Source: Prochilodus magdalenae (lineage: Eukaryota > Chordata > Actinopteri > Characiformes > Prochilodontidae). From it: DNA of 64,000 nt. A program made the translations under genes and the position numbers. The notes under the pieces were generated by a model that made no database searches, was not told the DNA's origin, and saw nothing but the letters and a program-made list of their open reading frames with translations. How positions within the stretch are numbered: the stretch's first letter is position 1; each line of letters begins with the position of its first letter. Below are positions 11,451-21,450 of this stretch, piece after piece. Location: contig JAMWET010005504.1 in the NCBI GenBank assembly GCA_024036415.1, forward strand, positions 327,501-391,500, read 5' to 3'.

Positions 11451-11922
11451 CTTGCCAAACTAAGCTTTTTACAACTTCCTCCATATGTCAAAATGTCAGT
11501 GAGAAGCTGCTGCGGTCTGGTACTCCGGGTGCTGTTGCTATAACTGTGCATTAGTTATTTGTGAGTAGCAGTTTGACCACCCAATTACGGAAAATAAGAT
11601 TCCGTCCCATGCTGTCAGGGTTTGCGGTTGTCCACAAACAAACCACACTTTTTTCAAGGTGCTTTTCTTCGTATGTAGAAGTAAAACTTAATGAAATTGG
11701 ACAGTTGGACTGAAACTAGACAGCTACCTGAGAAGCTTAAGCTAAGCAGTCCTGGAAGCATTCTTTAGGTCTGATTGTTGAAGAGTAGAATCTGGCAAAT
11801 GTCAATTTTTGAGATAGCTACCAAATAGTCTGACCTCTGGACAGTTGCACAGTTGTTGCTAAAGAGTTTTCCCCCAAAATTAAGGAACAACACAATTGCC
11901 TTATACTGATGTACACAATCTT
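11451..11922. other. Unassigned non-coding stretch
   Basis: No gene or element recognised. Confidence 0.5.
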
Positions 11923-11943
11923 GATAGATAGATAGATAGATAG
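11923..11943. repeat. (GATA)5 microsatellite
   Basis: Five tandem GATA units at the edge of the next foldback-family fragment. Confidence 0.9.
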
Positions 11944-12110
11944 TCAGGACCCCCACAGAACAGATATTATTTGGGTGGTGGATCATTTTCAGCACTGTAG
12001 CAGACACTGTTAATGTATTGAATTAAACTCACCCCACTGTCCACCCACTGTCCACTCTACTAAACACTCCTACCTTGTTGGTCCAGCCTTGTAGATGTAC
12101 CAGTACCAGT
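11944..12110. mobile_element. Foldback-family fragment, copy B
   Basis: Carries GTCAGGACCCCCACAG, then a TTGGGTGGTGGATCATTTTC block, then the segment around ACTGTCCAC and TTGTTGGTCCAGCCTTGTAG, in the same order as the left half of the 61.4-kb copy. Truncated on the right by the adjoining Tc1 relic. Confidence 0.65.
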
Positions 12111-12930
12111 GCCACCTTGATGATACTGTTTGTAATAATATGTGATGTGTCGATAGCATTGCTGAGGAGGAATTGTGACCATTCTATGCAGGAATGTTTT
12201 AATTTAGATACATTGGTGGGTTTTCCAGCATGAACTGTCTGTTTAAGGTCACACCACAGCATCAATGGGATTCAGGTCAGGGCTTGGACTTGGTCATGGT
12301 AAAACGGTAAACATTTTGAGCCATTCAGTTTCTTTGAGCCATTCAGAAGTGGACTTGCTTGTATGCTTTGGATCTTTGTGCTATGTCAACTGTTCTTGAG
12401 ATTTAGTTCAGATACTGACAGGTGAAAATGTCAGTATCTGAAAAGCAAAGCAGCTTCAGACCCTCACACTAGACCCTCACAGTGCTGGTATGATGTTCTT
12501 ATAGTGGGATGCAATGTTGACTTTATGCCAGATGTAGCAAGACCTGTGTCTTTCAAAAAGTTCCACCTTGGGCTCATCTGTCCACATAATATCATCCCAA
12601 AAGTCTTGGGGGTGGCATTCATCTAGATATCTGTATTTTCAATGTGAGATGAGCCTATGTGTTATTTTTGGTCAGCAGTGATTTGTGCCTTGGGTGCCAT
12701 TTTTGCTCAGTGTCGTTCTATTTTAACTGAGGCAACTAAGACCTGCAGATCTGTAGATGTTTGTCTGGGTTCTTCTTTATCCTCCTTCATCACATATTTA
12801 CTCTCACATACATTGTTTACCACCTTTATTTGAGGGCCCACAGGAGGCACACACTGGTGTGAACCGGCACTGATTTCTTTAGACCCAAGGTTTCCATCAC
12901 TAAGAAACCCTGTGCTGCATTTAACGATAT
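12110..12930 (-). mobile_element. Tc1-like transposase relic
   Basis: Read on the minus strand this resembles most of a Tc1-like transposase gene in broken form. The region around 12250-12380 corresponds to the [11 protein letters not shown] and QDNDPKHTS boxes, 12460-12500 to the weakly preserved glycine-rich GGGSVMVWGCF box, 12540-12650 to the first catalytic block preceded by PKTFG-like sequence, and 12700-12790 to the linker after the N-terminal DNA-binding domain. Frameshifts and stops occur throughout and neither terminal repeat is clear. It appears to belong to the same family as 1560-2058. Confidence 0.75.
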
Positions 12931-14239
12931 TTAGGTATGGTTACTTTATTTAATCATTGTTTGTGGCTTTAACTGTTTCACGTTTGTAATATTTGGAAAG
13001 CTGTTTGCTGTCTATGCAGAATGTACTGTATATAAAAACCCCTTTATTCAAGTTCCAGCCCTACAGACGGCAGGCCTTCCTTGGAAAATCTTCACTTACA
13101 GTGAAACCTAAAATGAAGTCTGGTAATCTCTTCAGTGTCAGAATGTTTGGGCTTTGTTTTATAGATCCCACTAGAGACTGTTTAAAAATGTAGGATGTAA
13201 AAATACTGTGTGTAGGATACACATCCTTGAGTTGCCTCAGCTTCAGTTTTGAAGCAGGACTGGGAGCAAATAGTCCAGCTGATTCAGCTCTGTACTATAA
13301 AATTCTGTTAACACAAAAGTTTAAGCTGGGAAAAAAATCGTTATCCCATTACAGTGAATATCGACTCTACCTGCAACTTGCAGATCTAGACAACTTCCAA
13401 TAGTATCTCTAATAAACATTCTATTACGTGTAACTTTATTAAGCATATTTATGGTAAGCAGGTTTTTGGATGGACCAGCTGGACCAGTTGACCAGAGAAG
13501 TTGGCCTCCTATAAGTCTTGCTAGCAAAACTAATGGCCAGTGTCAGAGACAGTGTAATCATAATAAGATCAGGATTTGTTCTGCTCCCCTCATATCTGTT
13601 ATTGAGGATTATCAGATTATTTTGTGTAGCCTACCACAACTTGCGACCTGTCAGCTGCTCCCTGGGTAGCTACCTAAGTGTATTGCAGGTCCTTGCTCAG
13701 TTCAGGTGTGGTTCTTAAACTGTAAAAGTCTGAAGCCCCCCTGTCTAACACATTAGTGCTTAAAGATGTTATAAAGTGGGACACAGTCTCCCTATGGCCT
13801 CCTAACAAGGGACACATCTGCCCACTCTTCCCCTCAGTAGCTGCCTCCGAGGTAAGATAGATCAAAAGAAAATGGACTGAAGACTAAACAGCACATTAAA
13901 ACGGTAGCTGAAAACACATGTAGACCTTTCCGTGCCGCACCATAGCATGATAATAAGCCATATCCCCTGTCGAGCTTGACTGATCCCAGCCTTGTGTTCT
14001 TTGTATTGGTTCTGTATGGGAAATGTAGTAAGTGTGTAAAAGCCACCTAATCACATATGTCTAGTTGATGAAGTATAGATGTATGTGACCTAGATCTGCA
14101 GCAGTACTGTTTCCCCAGTGCCTGTAGTCTCAGTCTTTGCATGAATGCTCATTTGCGCTCAGCTTATTACTCTCAAACACTAATCTAGATCCACTGTGCA
14201 TGCTGCTATCCATATGTCTATGGGTATTTAGAGGCATTA
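12931..14239. other. Unassigned non-coding stretch
   Basis: About 1.3 kb with no supportable gene. Overlapping frames of 60-72 codons around 13320-13870 have no recognisable domain. Confidence 0.45.
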
Positions 14240-14764
14240 CCCTATGGCCAAACCTTTATCGTTTTATCCTGGTCCATTCTGACTCTTGCTGTTGTGTTGG
14301 TAGCATCTTTTGCAAGTGAACTATACCTCAGAGAAGAGTCTGAGAAGAGAAGAGCAAGCAGGTGGAAGAGTTGGAGAGGGGTCACATTACAGGGCTCCGG
14401 GAAGCAGAATGGTCTTATCGACGTATTGCGTGCCATTTCAGTCGTGCGGTTAATACCAAAGCATGCTGTTGGTGGCAGTGCATAGAAGAAGGCATGGGAT
14501 GAATTATCGCAGGACACCATTAGCAACCTGTAAAGCTCCATGCCAAGACATTTGGCATGTTGGGTTAGCAAACACTGTCATACTGTCTCAACGTCATACT
14601 GAGAGACATTACTTCTGTAGGTGTGGCTAAATAAGAGTTACCCATATCAGTCTAAGTTTATCATCATTTATTGTTTCTGGTCACCTTTATCTTCCTTCCC
14701 AATAGCACTGCAATCCCACACTTCCGTCTGGGTGGAGCTGTTATTTTGATGATGAGTGCATTAT
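14240..14764 (+). mobile_element. Tc1-like relic (recurrent family), internally deleted
   Basis: The plus strand encodes an N-terminal helix-turn-helix piece resembling GLREAEWSYRRIACHFSRAV (about 14395-14455), then jumps across a deletion to a C-terminal piece like AWDELSQDTISNL (about 14495-14530). The right end GATGATGAGTGCATTATA is the terminal-repeat region shared with copies at 16.5, 19.1, 32.4, 35.9 and 53.4 kb. The catalytic core is missing. This is a non-autonomous remnant of the most repeated Tc1 family in the window. Confidence 0.8.
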
Positions 14765-15189
14765 ACAGTATAGAAGTCAATCAAAATACAAATAATCTTT
14801 ATTACTGAGATGCTGCAGTGCTTGTGTACCATGTCGTCTACTTGAACCTGATCCTCATGAAACTGTTAACGAATGAACATGAAGTAATATATTTCTCATT
14901 TATATAAGTAACAAAGCAATGTAAATCCTATCTCTCTGTAAAGCACTTAAGTGTGTACTAATAGATATATATTAAAATGCTTTTTTGTGGCACTCACACT
15001 GACCATAACCTTTCTTCTCTCTAGGTATGAAGGCCGGCTTGGAGTTGCTAGGTAGTGCTCTTATGCTTTATATATAGCTCAATATTCTTCTTTCAAGGTA
15101 TTAGCACTGAACATTGTTCGGGCAGTGCCTGAGCTCAAGGCGAGTATTAGACTGTGACGTTCTTGTACTGGCTAGGAAACCGACAGAAC
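14765..15189. other. Unassigned non-coding stretch
   Basis: Nothing recognised. Confidence 0.5.
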
Positions 15190-15250
15190 ACTAGGCACAG
15201 TTAAGTCACTCTGGATAAGAACGTCTGCTAAATGCTATAAATGTAAATGC
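15190..15250 (+). mobile_element. SINE 3'-tail fragment
   Basis: The segment with GTCACTCTGGATAAGAACGT followed by CTGCTAAATGCTATAAATG matches the 3' tail of the SINE at 21228-21450 (GTCGCTCTGGATAAGAGC, then TAAATGCTGTAAATG). The tRNA-derived head is missing, as in 5'-truncated retroposed copies. Confidence 0.75.
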
Positions 15251-15267
15251 AAAATTGAAGATATTAC

Positions 15268-15432
15268 TTAACATGAAATAACGCATTAACAATGGTTACC
15301 TAGTGATAAGTAAACATGGAGCTATTGTTATATGTTCACTTAACATTATTTACCACTGGTAATGTATTACTTCATGTTGACTAATGTATTATGTTGTGTT
15401 AGTCAACACTTAATGTACAGTGTTGCCCATAT
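15268..15432. mobile_element. AT-rich MITE fragment
   Basis: Contains GCATTAACAATGGTTACC near its left edge, TATTACTTCATGTTGACTAA near the middle, and TTAGTCAACACTTAATGTACAGTG near the right edge. The same ordered blocks recur at 36290-36605, where the end reads GTAAAGTGTTACCC. The terminal GGTAACAC/GTGTTACC pattern is typical of non-autonomous elements in fish. Confidence 0.55.
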
Positions 15433-16079
15433 AAAATTTAAGCAACAACAGCACTGAGATCACACGGTTAGAAGCACAGATTAGACAGCACAGACGGTTG
15501 ACTTTAAAGGGCTAAACATGAAGGTTTCTGTTTGTATGTCTTTAAATCTGGCATACAGCACTATGCAAAAGTCTTGGCACCTAGACAAACTGATTAAAGC
15601 CATGCATCTGGGCATCTCATGCTGATATAACAATAGAATAAATGCAAGCAAACAAGAAAGATAGCTTGAGCTGGTTTGGATCCAGATATGTCCTTGATGT
15701 CCCCAGTTGTGGTATGGATTTGTTGAATTATATCTGCAGCACTCCTAACACAGCACTCCAAACACGATATAAAGCCCAGCCAAACAGCCCTTTAAACATA
15801 GCTTTACTCAGGAACTTTGCACAGCAAGGTGAATGAATATGATCTTTGTTTTGACTAAGCACAGATTTCATTCATATGTGCGCTGAAGCTCTGTGCCTTT
15901 ATGCTCATTACATTGCTGTTCTTGCCCAAATTTCAAATTGACCTGCTATAGTGACAGACACAAACTGTACAATGACATGCTTCAGAGACATTCAATGGGA
16001 CAAAATGATTTAAAAAGTCAGCACACCTTTTTCTGGACTTCACTAGCACCAGTCAAATGTTGGAGAGGTTCCTAATGGT
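15433..16079. other. Unassigned; possible transposon end at 15552
   Basis: ACTATGCAAAAGTCTTGGCACC at 15562-15583 resembles the end of a known fish Tc1-type element (GTGCAAAAGTCTTAGGCACC in others), but no partner end was found. The rest is unremarkable. Confidence 0.4.
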
Positions 16080-16560
16080 GTTCGGGGATAATCCATCCCA
16101 TGCAGCTTGACTATTCTCACACCTGCAGATTTTGTGGTAGGGGTGGAGGTGGAGTGACACTAGGCAATCTGTACGTGTGACGTGTGACAACAAACCGTTC
16201 ATCGTTCATCACGCGCACACACAGATTCGTTGGTCGTCTCCACCGAGACAAAAGTGCCTGGAGATGACCTGCTGGCATTCTGAGACCCTCCATGAGAGCC
16301 TGGCACAACATCATTGAATCAATGTGACGGTCTGTGTGCATGTAGTCCTGAGTCGTCCAGCCGTCTGCCAATGGTGCTGATGCTAACTAATTACTGTCTG
16401 CTGAACATCCACAATCGTGGCTGTGGGTCAGTCAGGTACAGCGATACGGCCTGACTTGCTTACGTTGTATGCACGACTGAGTGTGAAACTCGAATGTTTC
16501 GCTTGTCTCACGATGTCAGACCTACCCACCAACTTTCATTACTCTATATTCGAGTGTATA
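16080..16560 (-). mobile_element. Tc1-like relic (recurrent family)
   Basis: Minus-strand relic of the family seen at 31.4 kb. The left edge ATCCATCCCATGCAGCTTG corresponds to the C-terminal AWDGLS coding block. A central part around 16190-16370 encodes frameshifted pieces of the catalytic core, including a TTQDYMHTDRHID stretch that matches the DAGLHAHRP linker of intact relatives. The right end runs into the terminal-repeat region near 16560 (CGAGTGTATA). Frameshifted and partly deleted. Confidence 0.75.
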
Positions 16561-17689
16561 TAGATGGTGTGGCTGTGCAGGTTTTACAGTGTGTACATTC
16601 TGCATCAAGCTCTTCCATTGCACAAAGTTGAGTGGGGCTCAGTATTTCGAGGGAAAGCTGCTCATATCTATGTGTGCATGTGCTTGAGGATGTGTCTCTA
16701 GGTGTGCATACATGTGTTCCTCCCCTGACTGTGTCCTGTAATGTGACAGGGATGTTGTGAGCTGTGACTGTGTGCAGTTCGCAGGTCCCTGGTGTCAGTT
16801 CCCCCCACACAAACACGCTGTGTGTTGCAGTCACAGTTAATGTTCTCACTGTCAGAAAGAGAACTGGTCCCAGTGTCCTCCTCACACCGCCTCCCGCGTC
16901 CCTCGCTGTCACCCCTGCAGACCCCCTCCTCTCTTTCTCTCCTCTCTTTCTCGCTCTCCAATGCCTCCTGAGAGGAGCTGCCAGATCGCAGGTGCAGTCG
17001 AGTTCCGCGTCAAGGAAATAACGAAGAGCCTTATAGACAGAGAGGCTACCTACACACAAACACACACATACAAGAAGTTGTTTACACTGTAGCACAAACA
17101 TAAACAATGGCAAAGGGAAGGTGCAAACATTTTTTCACGTTTAGAGCGCTTTTGATCTGAAAGGAGTCTAGAGTTAGGCTGCCTACTCCCCTGTATTTAG
17201 AAGCCATATAACTCTGCCCTCTACACCCAAACAGTGCCTTATTAGTCTGGAGCGGAACACACGGCTGAATCCCTATATGTCAGGCTTTTTGTTCGACATG
17301 TTGTGTAGCATTAGGGAGCAGGAGGAGTACTTTAATTCCTACACAGTGCACTGTATAAGGGGAAGGGAGCCATGTGAGATTCAGCCTTATTATTATCATC
17401 AATTGTGCGATATTACTTCAGTGTAATTACACAATGGACTGTTGGCGCTCCTGAAGACCCTGCTGCCTTCCTATTTAATCATAGACATTTCTTCACCTAC
17501 CTCACAGCACACTGAGCTCCTCTCATATTCCCACTAACAGATCATCACTGTAGGCGGTAGGTACTGATGTTGACGGCTCCTACCAGTGGTCACTGGTTTC
17601 TAGTCACTGACTGTACAGTTCAGTATGGTGTATAACTGTAAAATCTTTTCCTATTGCTTTGTGCTTTGTCTCGCTATCTACTGCCAACC
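16561..17689. other. Unassigned; GC-richer patch with a 189-codon minus-strand frame
   Basis: 16544-17113 is open on the minus strand for 189 codons but the product is Cys/Thr-rich and derives largely from TG/CA-rich DNA. It starts inside a Tc1 end and shows no domain. Around 16860-17010 composition is locally CpG-richer, with CCTCCCGCGTCCCTCGCTGTC-like sequence. I cannot support a gene. 17114-17689 is unremarkable. Confidence 0.4.
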
Positions 17690-17765
17690 AGAGGAGGCTG
17701 GTTTACCACAAACTCGTTTCTGACAGTCTCTGTTGTAAAAGGCACTATGTAAATTAACCCTGACC
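17690..17765 (+). mobile_element. Retroelement 3'-tail fragment
   Basis: GAGGCTGGTTT near the start, followed by CTGTTGTAAAAGGCACTATG and then repeating CCTGACCTGACC. This is the pattern of a fish retroelement 3' end (GTTGTAAAAAGCGCTATA plus a short tandem tail). The minus-strand fragment at 34796-34975 looks like the same family. Confidence 0.45.
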
Positions 17766-18165
17766 TGACCGTTTGTAAACCTATGATTAACAAGCCTCTG
17801 AGCCAATGCTCTCGAAGCACTGAGCAAAACTCCACAGAACTGTTCGAGGGAAACCCGCTGCAGGAGCGACGGCGGTGGCTGGGAACTGTCTGAGTTACTT
17901 GACTGTTGGTAGAAGAAATGGTGGAAAGGGTTCTGAAGCTTGTATAATACCGGGCGCACCATGTCCTGAGGTAGGGTGCAGTTTCATTCACTCTTGAAGC
18001 TGAAAAGGTTTAGTATTAATCTGTGTTGAAGACTCACAGCTCAGTATCTACACTAGTTAGACCTGGTAAACCGTATCTAGAGCACTATGTCTGCTAAAAG
18101 ACATTTCATCATGTTATTACATTGTTATTGACAGTGTTATAACGATGGGAGGAGCAGTTCATCTT
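17766..18165. other. Unassigned non-coding stretch
   Basis: Nothing recognised. Confidence 0.5.
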
Positions 18166-18790
18166 TTCATCTCTTATCCCTCTCTGCTATCGCTCTCCTT
18201 TCTCTTTCTTTCTCTATATTTGTCTTTTCTCTGTCCCCAGTCTAGTTTTTGTTTTCTTCGTATTTCCTTCTCCATCTCTCTTTAAACCACCTGATCTTTC
18301 GTTTTTCTCTTTGTTTGTGTCTCTATATGCGTCTTTTTCTGTATGTACTTCTTTTTCTTCTACACTTTTCCCCCTTTCCTTTGCATTTCTTTCTTTCTCT
18401 CTATTTCTTCTCTACCTATTTCTTCTATTCTCTGTATCTTCCTTTGGTTTATGTCCTGCTTTCTCTCTCTACATCTTTCTCCATTTCTCTTTTTCTTACA
18501 CCCCCTCTTTTTCTTTCTTGGTCTCTCTCTCCCCCCTCTCTTTCTGTATATCCTTTTTCTCTCTTTCTCTCTCCCCAGTCTTATTTCTTTTCTTCTCTGC
18601 TTCTTTCACTAACCCTCTTTTGTTCACCCCTCTTTCTTTTTCTTTTTTCTTTCTTTTTTTACTTTCTTATTTCTCTGTCTTTTTCTCTCTTCCCTTCCTT
18701 TGTCTTTCTGTATCTCTTTTGTTTACCCCCTCTTTCTCCTTCTTTCTCTCACTCCTTTTTCCTACCCCTTTTCTCCTTTTTTTTATCGTG
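18166..18790. repeat. Long pyrimidine tract
   Basis: About 620 bp that is overwhelmingly C and T on the plus strand, an irregular mix of CTTT, CTCT and CCCC blocks. It produces three overlapping Ser/Phe/Leu-rich frames of up to 180 codons, which are compositional artefacts. Confidence 0.85.
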
Positions 18791-18794
18791 ATGT

Positions 18795-19107
18795 TGACAT
18801 GGTGTTAAGGGCAGTCATGGTAACAGTCATTCATGTAGTCCAGTGTCATGCTGCTGGTGCTGGCACTAATAGGATGATTCATGGAGGGCATCATTTGCCG
18901 CTGAAAGTAGTTGCTGTGGCTGTTGGATCAGTCAGGTACAACGATAAGCCCCGTTCTAACTTATGTCACATGCACAGCCGAACGCGAAACTTGAATCATT
19001 CACATGTGTCACAATGTCAAAGCTACTCACCAAAGCTACTCACCTGTCAGCTGATTCCTTCTGGGGGTTACTATTTGTGCAACTGTTCTTTTGATGATAA
19101 GTGTATG
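18795..19107 (-). mobile_element. Tc1-like relic (recurrent family), terminal part
   Basis: Minus-strand 5' part of the recurrent family. It holds the blocks ACTAATAGGATGATTCATGG and TGGATCAGTCAGGTACAACG, a CGAAACTTGAATCATTC block and the end TTGATGATAAGTGTAT, all matched in order by 35400-35934. Only the 5' region and part of the coding start remain. Confidence 0.75.
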
Positions 19108-19138
19108 ATTCCATCTCTCTCTCTCTCTCTCTCTCTCA

Positions 19139-19169
<31 letters not shown>

Positions 19170-19180
19170 ACACTCTCTTT
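19108..19180. repeat. (CT)n microsatellite
   Basis: Long CT dinucleotide run with two interruptions. Confidence 0.95.
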
Positions 19181-19257
19181 CTTACCCGACTTGCACATAC
19201 TCACAGCTCTCCAGATGTTAGATGTATGTGTTGTGAACGCTCATTACATTATGCGCC

Positions 19258-19275
19258 CACACACAGACACACACT

Positions 19276-19325
<50 letters not shown>

Positions 19326-19348
19326 CACACAGACACACACACACACAT
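19258..19348. repeat. (CA)n microsatellite
   Basis: Interrupted CA run of about 45 units. It is the reverse complement of the GT run that begins about 110 bp downstream. Confidence 0.95.
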
Positions 19349-19455
19349 AGTTTTGCTTCTAAGAGATTTCCAGCAGATTGCTTTGACATTGTAGGGGATT
19401 GCCTCTAAAGCCCAGCTGATGAGAGGCTGAGTGCATTTGAGAGTTTTACAGGCTT

Positions 19456-19464
19456 TGTGTGTGT

Positions 19465-19511
<47 letters not shown>
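19456..19511. repeat. (GT)n microsatellite
   Basis: About 28 GT units with one interruption, facing the CA run at 19258-19348. Confidence 0.95.
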
Positions 19512-19512
<1 letters not shown>

Positions 19513-20356
19513 TGTGTGTGAACGTTGATGTCTGTGTAATTCATTTGAGAGCCAGTGTTTACAGTGTTGATGTGCATTTATAATGGTACTCATGGGTATT
19601 CTTGTTGGGTATCAGTCAAACATCTGCACATTTCCCCCTGTATTTGCGTGACCGTCGGCACTGCTGTGCGTGTGTGAGCATCAGGTTTGATTTAATGTGA
19701 TTTGTTTACCTGTGTTCATTACAGTAATCCGGTAAATGCTGGCATGCGATTTGCTGCCATGCGAAATCCCATCAGCAGTAATACAGCGTGCAGCAGCTTA
19801 ATGCCTCGTCCATACATCCACTCCCATTACCATCTCTGTGAAAGCAGCTCGGCAAGAGAAATGAAATGAAATCAGCAGATCATCCTTACTTTCTTTTGAC
19901 TGCAGAGGAGCTGTTTTGGTGGTGAGGTGGGCAGACGGTGAATCTACTTTACCCTTTGGGTTTCTGCACATGCTATAATTGTTATCCTGGTATAACAAAG
20001 GTGTAGACATTAAGCCATCAGTAAATCCTGAGCCCTGGGAACAAACTCCCCACGACCACCCACCGCTCAGCCCTAACCTGCACATATGCACATATATCCA
20101 GTGTTATAGTCACACATAGCAGCAGTTTGCTTTCATTGCTCCAGCATCTGCAGGTCTACGGGCGTCCATTCATTTGGTATAAACATGGTTACATTCACGT
20201 CTCCGTCACAACAAATGCACACCTGTATGCTAATGAATCTTACAGGTGAGGAATCACAGAAAGAGATTCTTCGAAGTGAATGTGGATCATTCATCCACCA
20301 CATTCAGACTTGGTTCTGATAGTGACAGTATTTGTGTGTACATATACTGACAAGTC
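19512..20356. other. Unique-looking non-coding block, possibly conserved
   Basis: No gene. The part around 19700-19900 has high-complexity, homeodomain-type composition: GGCATGCGATTTGCTGCCATG with a CATGCGA direct repeat, CAGCAGTAATACAGCG and AGCTTAATGCC. It differs from the surrounding decayed repeats and resembles vertebrate conserved non-coding elements. This is an impression; only a genome alignment could confirm it. Confidence 0.3.
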
Positions 20357-20720
20357 TTCCACACTCCCCCTCTATTCTTCTTCTCATGCTCTTCATTTTT
20401 ATATCTGTCTCACTCTATATCTCTCCCTGTTCCCCCCTCTCTCTTTCAGCATTTCCATCTCTCTCTCTCTCCTGCCTCTCTCTCTCTCCTGGTTTATTTC
20501 TTTATTTCTCACTGCTTGTTTTCACTTTCTTGCTCTTTCTCCCTCTCCTCTCCCTCTCTCTTTCTGCATTTTTCTCTCTTGTTTTCTTTTACACTTCTAT
20601 TTTTTCCTTCTTTCTTTCTTTGTGTTTTCATCCTTTTCTTTTCTTTTACTCTTTCTTTTCTTTATCAGTTTTTACAGTCTTCTTTTCACATACATTTTTG
20701 AAAATAAATAAATAAATAAA
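20357..20720. repeat. Pyrimidine tract ending in an (AAAT)n run
   Basis: About 340 bp of CT-rich sequence, followed at 20703-20720 by four AAAT units. Ser/Leu/Phe-rich frames here are artefacts. Confidence 0.85.
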
Positions 20721-20764
20721 ATTGTGGGAAAAAGCATAATGTAATGATGCAAATGATTTAAACC

Positions 20765-21225
20765 CTACACCCTAGATACACATGTCTACCACTGCTTGGC
20801 GTCACCTCTTCTTCCACCAGTGTATATAGTAATAGTAAGTGCCTAGAAAGTGACGAGACCAACTGCTGTAGTTTCAGCCATAAGATATTGTCTTCTTGCT
20901 GTCTCTTGCTGAGGGATTTTAAACAGTTCAGGTTTTCCTTTGCTGTATGTTTCCTTTCGTAATGCACTGGTGTTTTCAGAGAGTGACCCATCTGTACTGC
21001 AGGCAGGCCGTGCTGTCGTAATAGATGCGGATTGTTCGTTTAATTTAATTGTCTTACTGAAATAAACAAGACCTTGTTGGAAAAAGACACCGTCTGGATG
21101 GCACCATGTGGTGCTGCATAACCCATATATGTCATTCAGCATTAATGCTGCATTCTCAGTCACCCACGCCATGTGCACCAATGCTCCCTGCACACCATCA
21201 GCAATGCTGGCTTGTGAACTGTGTG
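20765..21225 (-). mobile_element. Tc1-like transposase relic, C-terminal half
   Basis: Minus-strand decoding gives ENAALMLNDIYGLC near 21130, corresponding to the EGTINAERYIQVL segment of a teleost Tc1 transposase as I recall it, then FFQQGLVYFSKT near 21070, then KLQQLVSSLSRHLLLLY near 20860, matching the C-terminal KLQQLVSSVPRRL motif. Frameshifts separate the parts, the catalytic residues are not all preserved, and no terminal repeat is visible. The relic at 57.5-57.97 kb is the same family. Confidence 0.8.
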
Positions 21226-21227
21226 AA

Positions 21228-21450
21228 CGGCGGTTGGTGTAGCTCTGGGGGTAACACCGCTACACATCAGGGAACCACCACCACGTGGGAGACTGGGGTT
21301 CAAATCCCAGTCTGGGTGACTATGCTGTGCTACACCAATTAGAGTCCTTGGGCAAGACTCCTAACACCACACTGGCCTCCCTGTAGTATGATTACCCTTG
21401 TAAGTCGCTCTGGATAAGAGCTTCAGCTAAATGCTGTAAATGTAATGCTT
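21228..21450 (+). mobile_element. tRNA-derived SINE
   Basis: The head carries an A-box-like GTGTAGCTCTGGGG near 21236 and a B box GGTTCAAATCCC at 21297-21308 (consensus GGTTCGANNCC), the internal RNA polymerase III promoter of a tRNA-derived SINE. The 3' part GTAAGTCGCTCTGGATAAGA and TAAATGCTGTAAATG is the tail found on several fish SINEs and recurs truncated at 15190-15250 and inverted at 63480-63535. Length about 220 bp, nearly full. The SINE family name is not certain. Confidence 0.85.

Noticed and set aside
18249..18808. Three overlapping Ser/Phe/Leu-rich membrane-like proteins up to 180 residues
   Set aside because: They derive from a 620-bp pyrimidine tract; T- and C-only codons give few stops and hydrophobic residues in all plus frames.
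20280..20715. Hydrophobic 127-143 residue frames
   Set aside because: Same pyrimidine-tract artefact as at 18.2-18.8 kb.
21228..21310. Genuine tRNA gene at the SINE head
   Set aside because: It has A- and B-box-like sequences but no cloverleaf acceptor pairing, and it is fused to a SINE tail that recurs elsewhere in the window.
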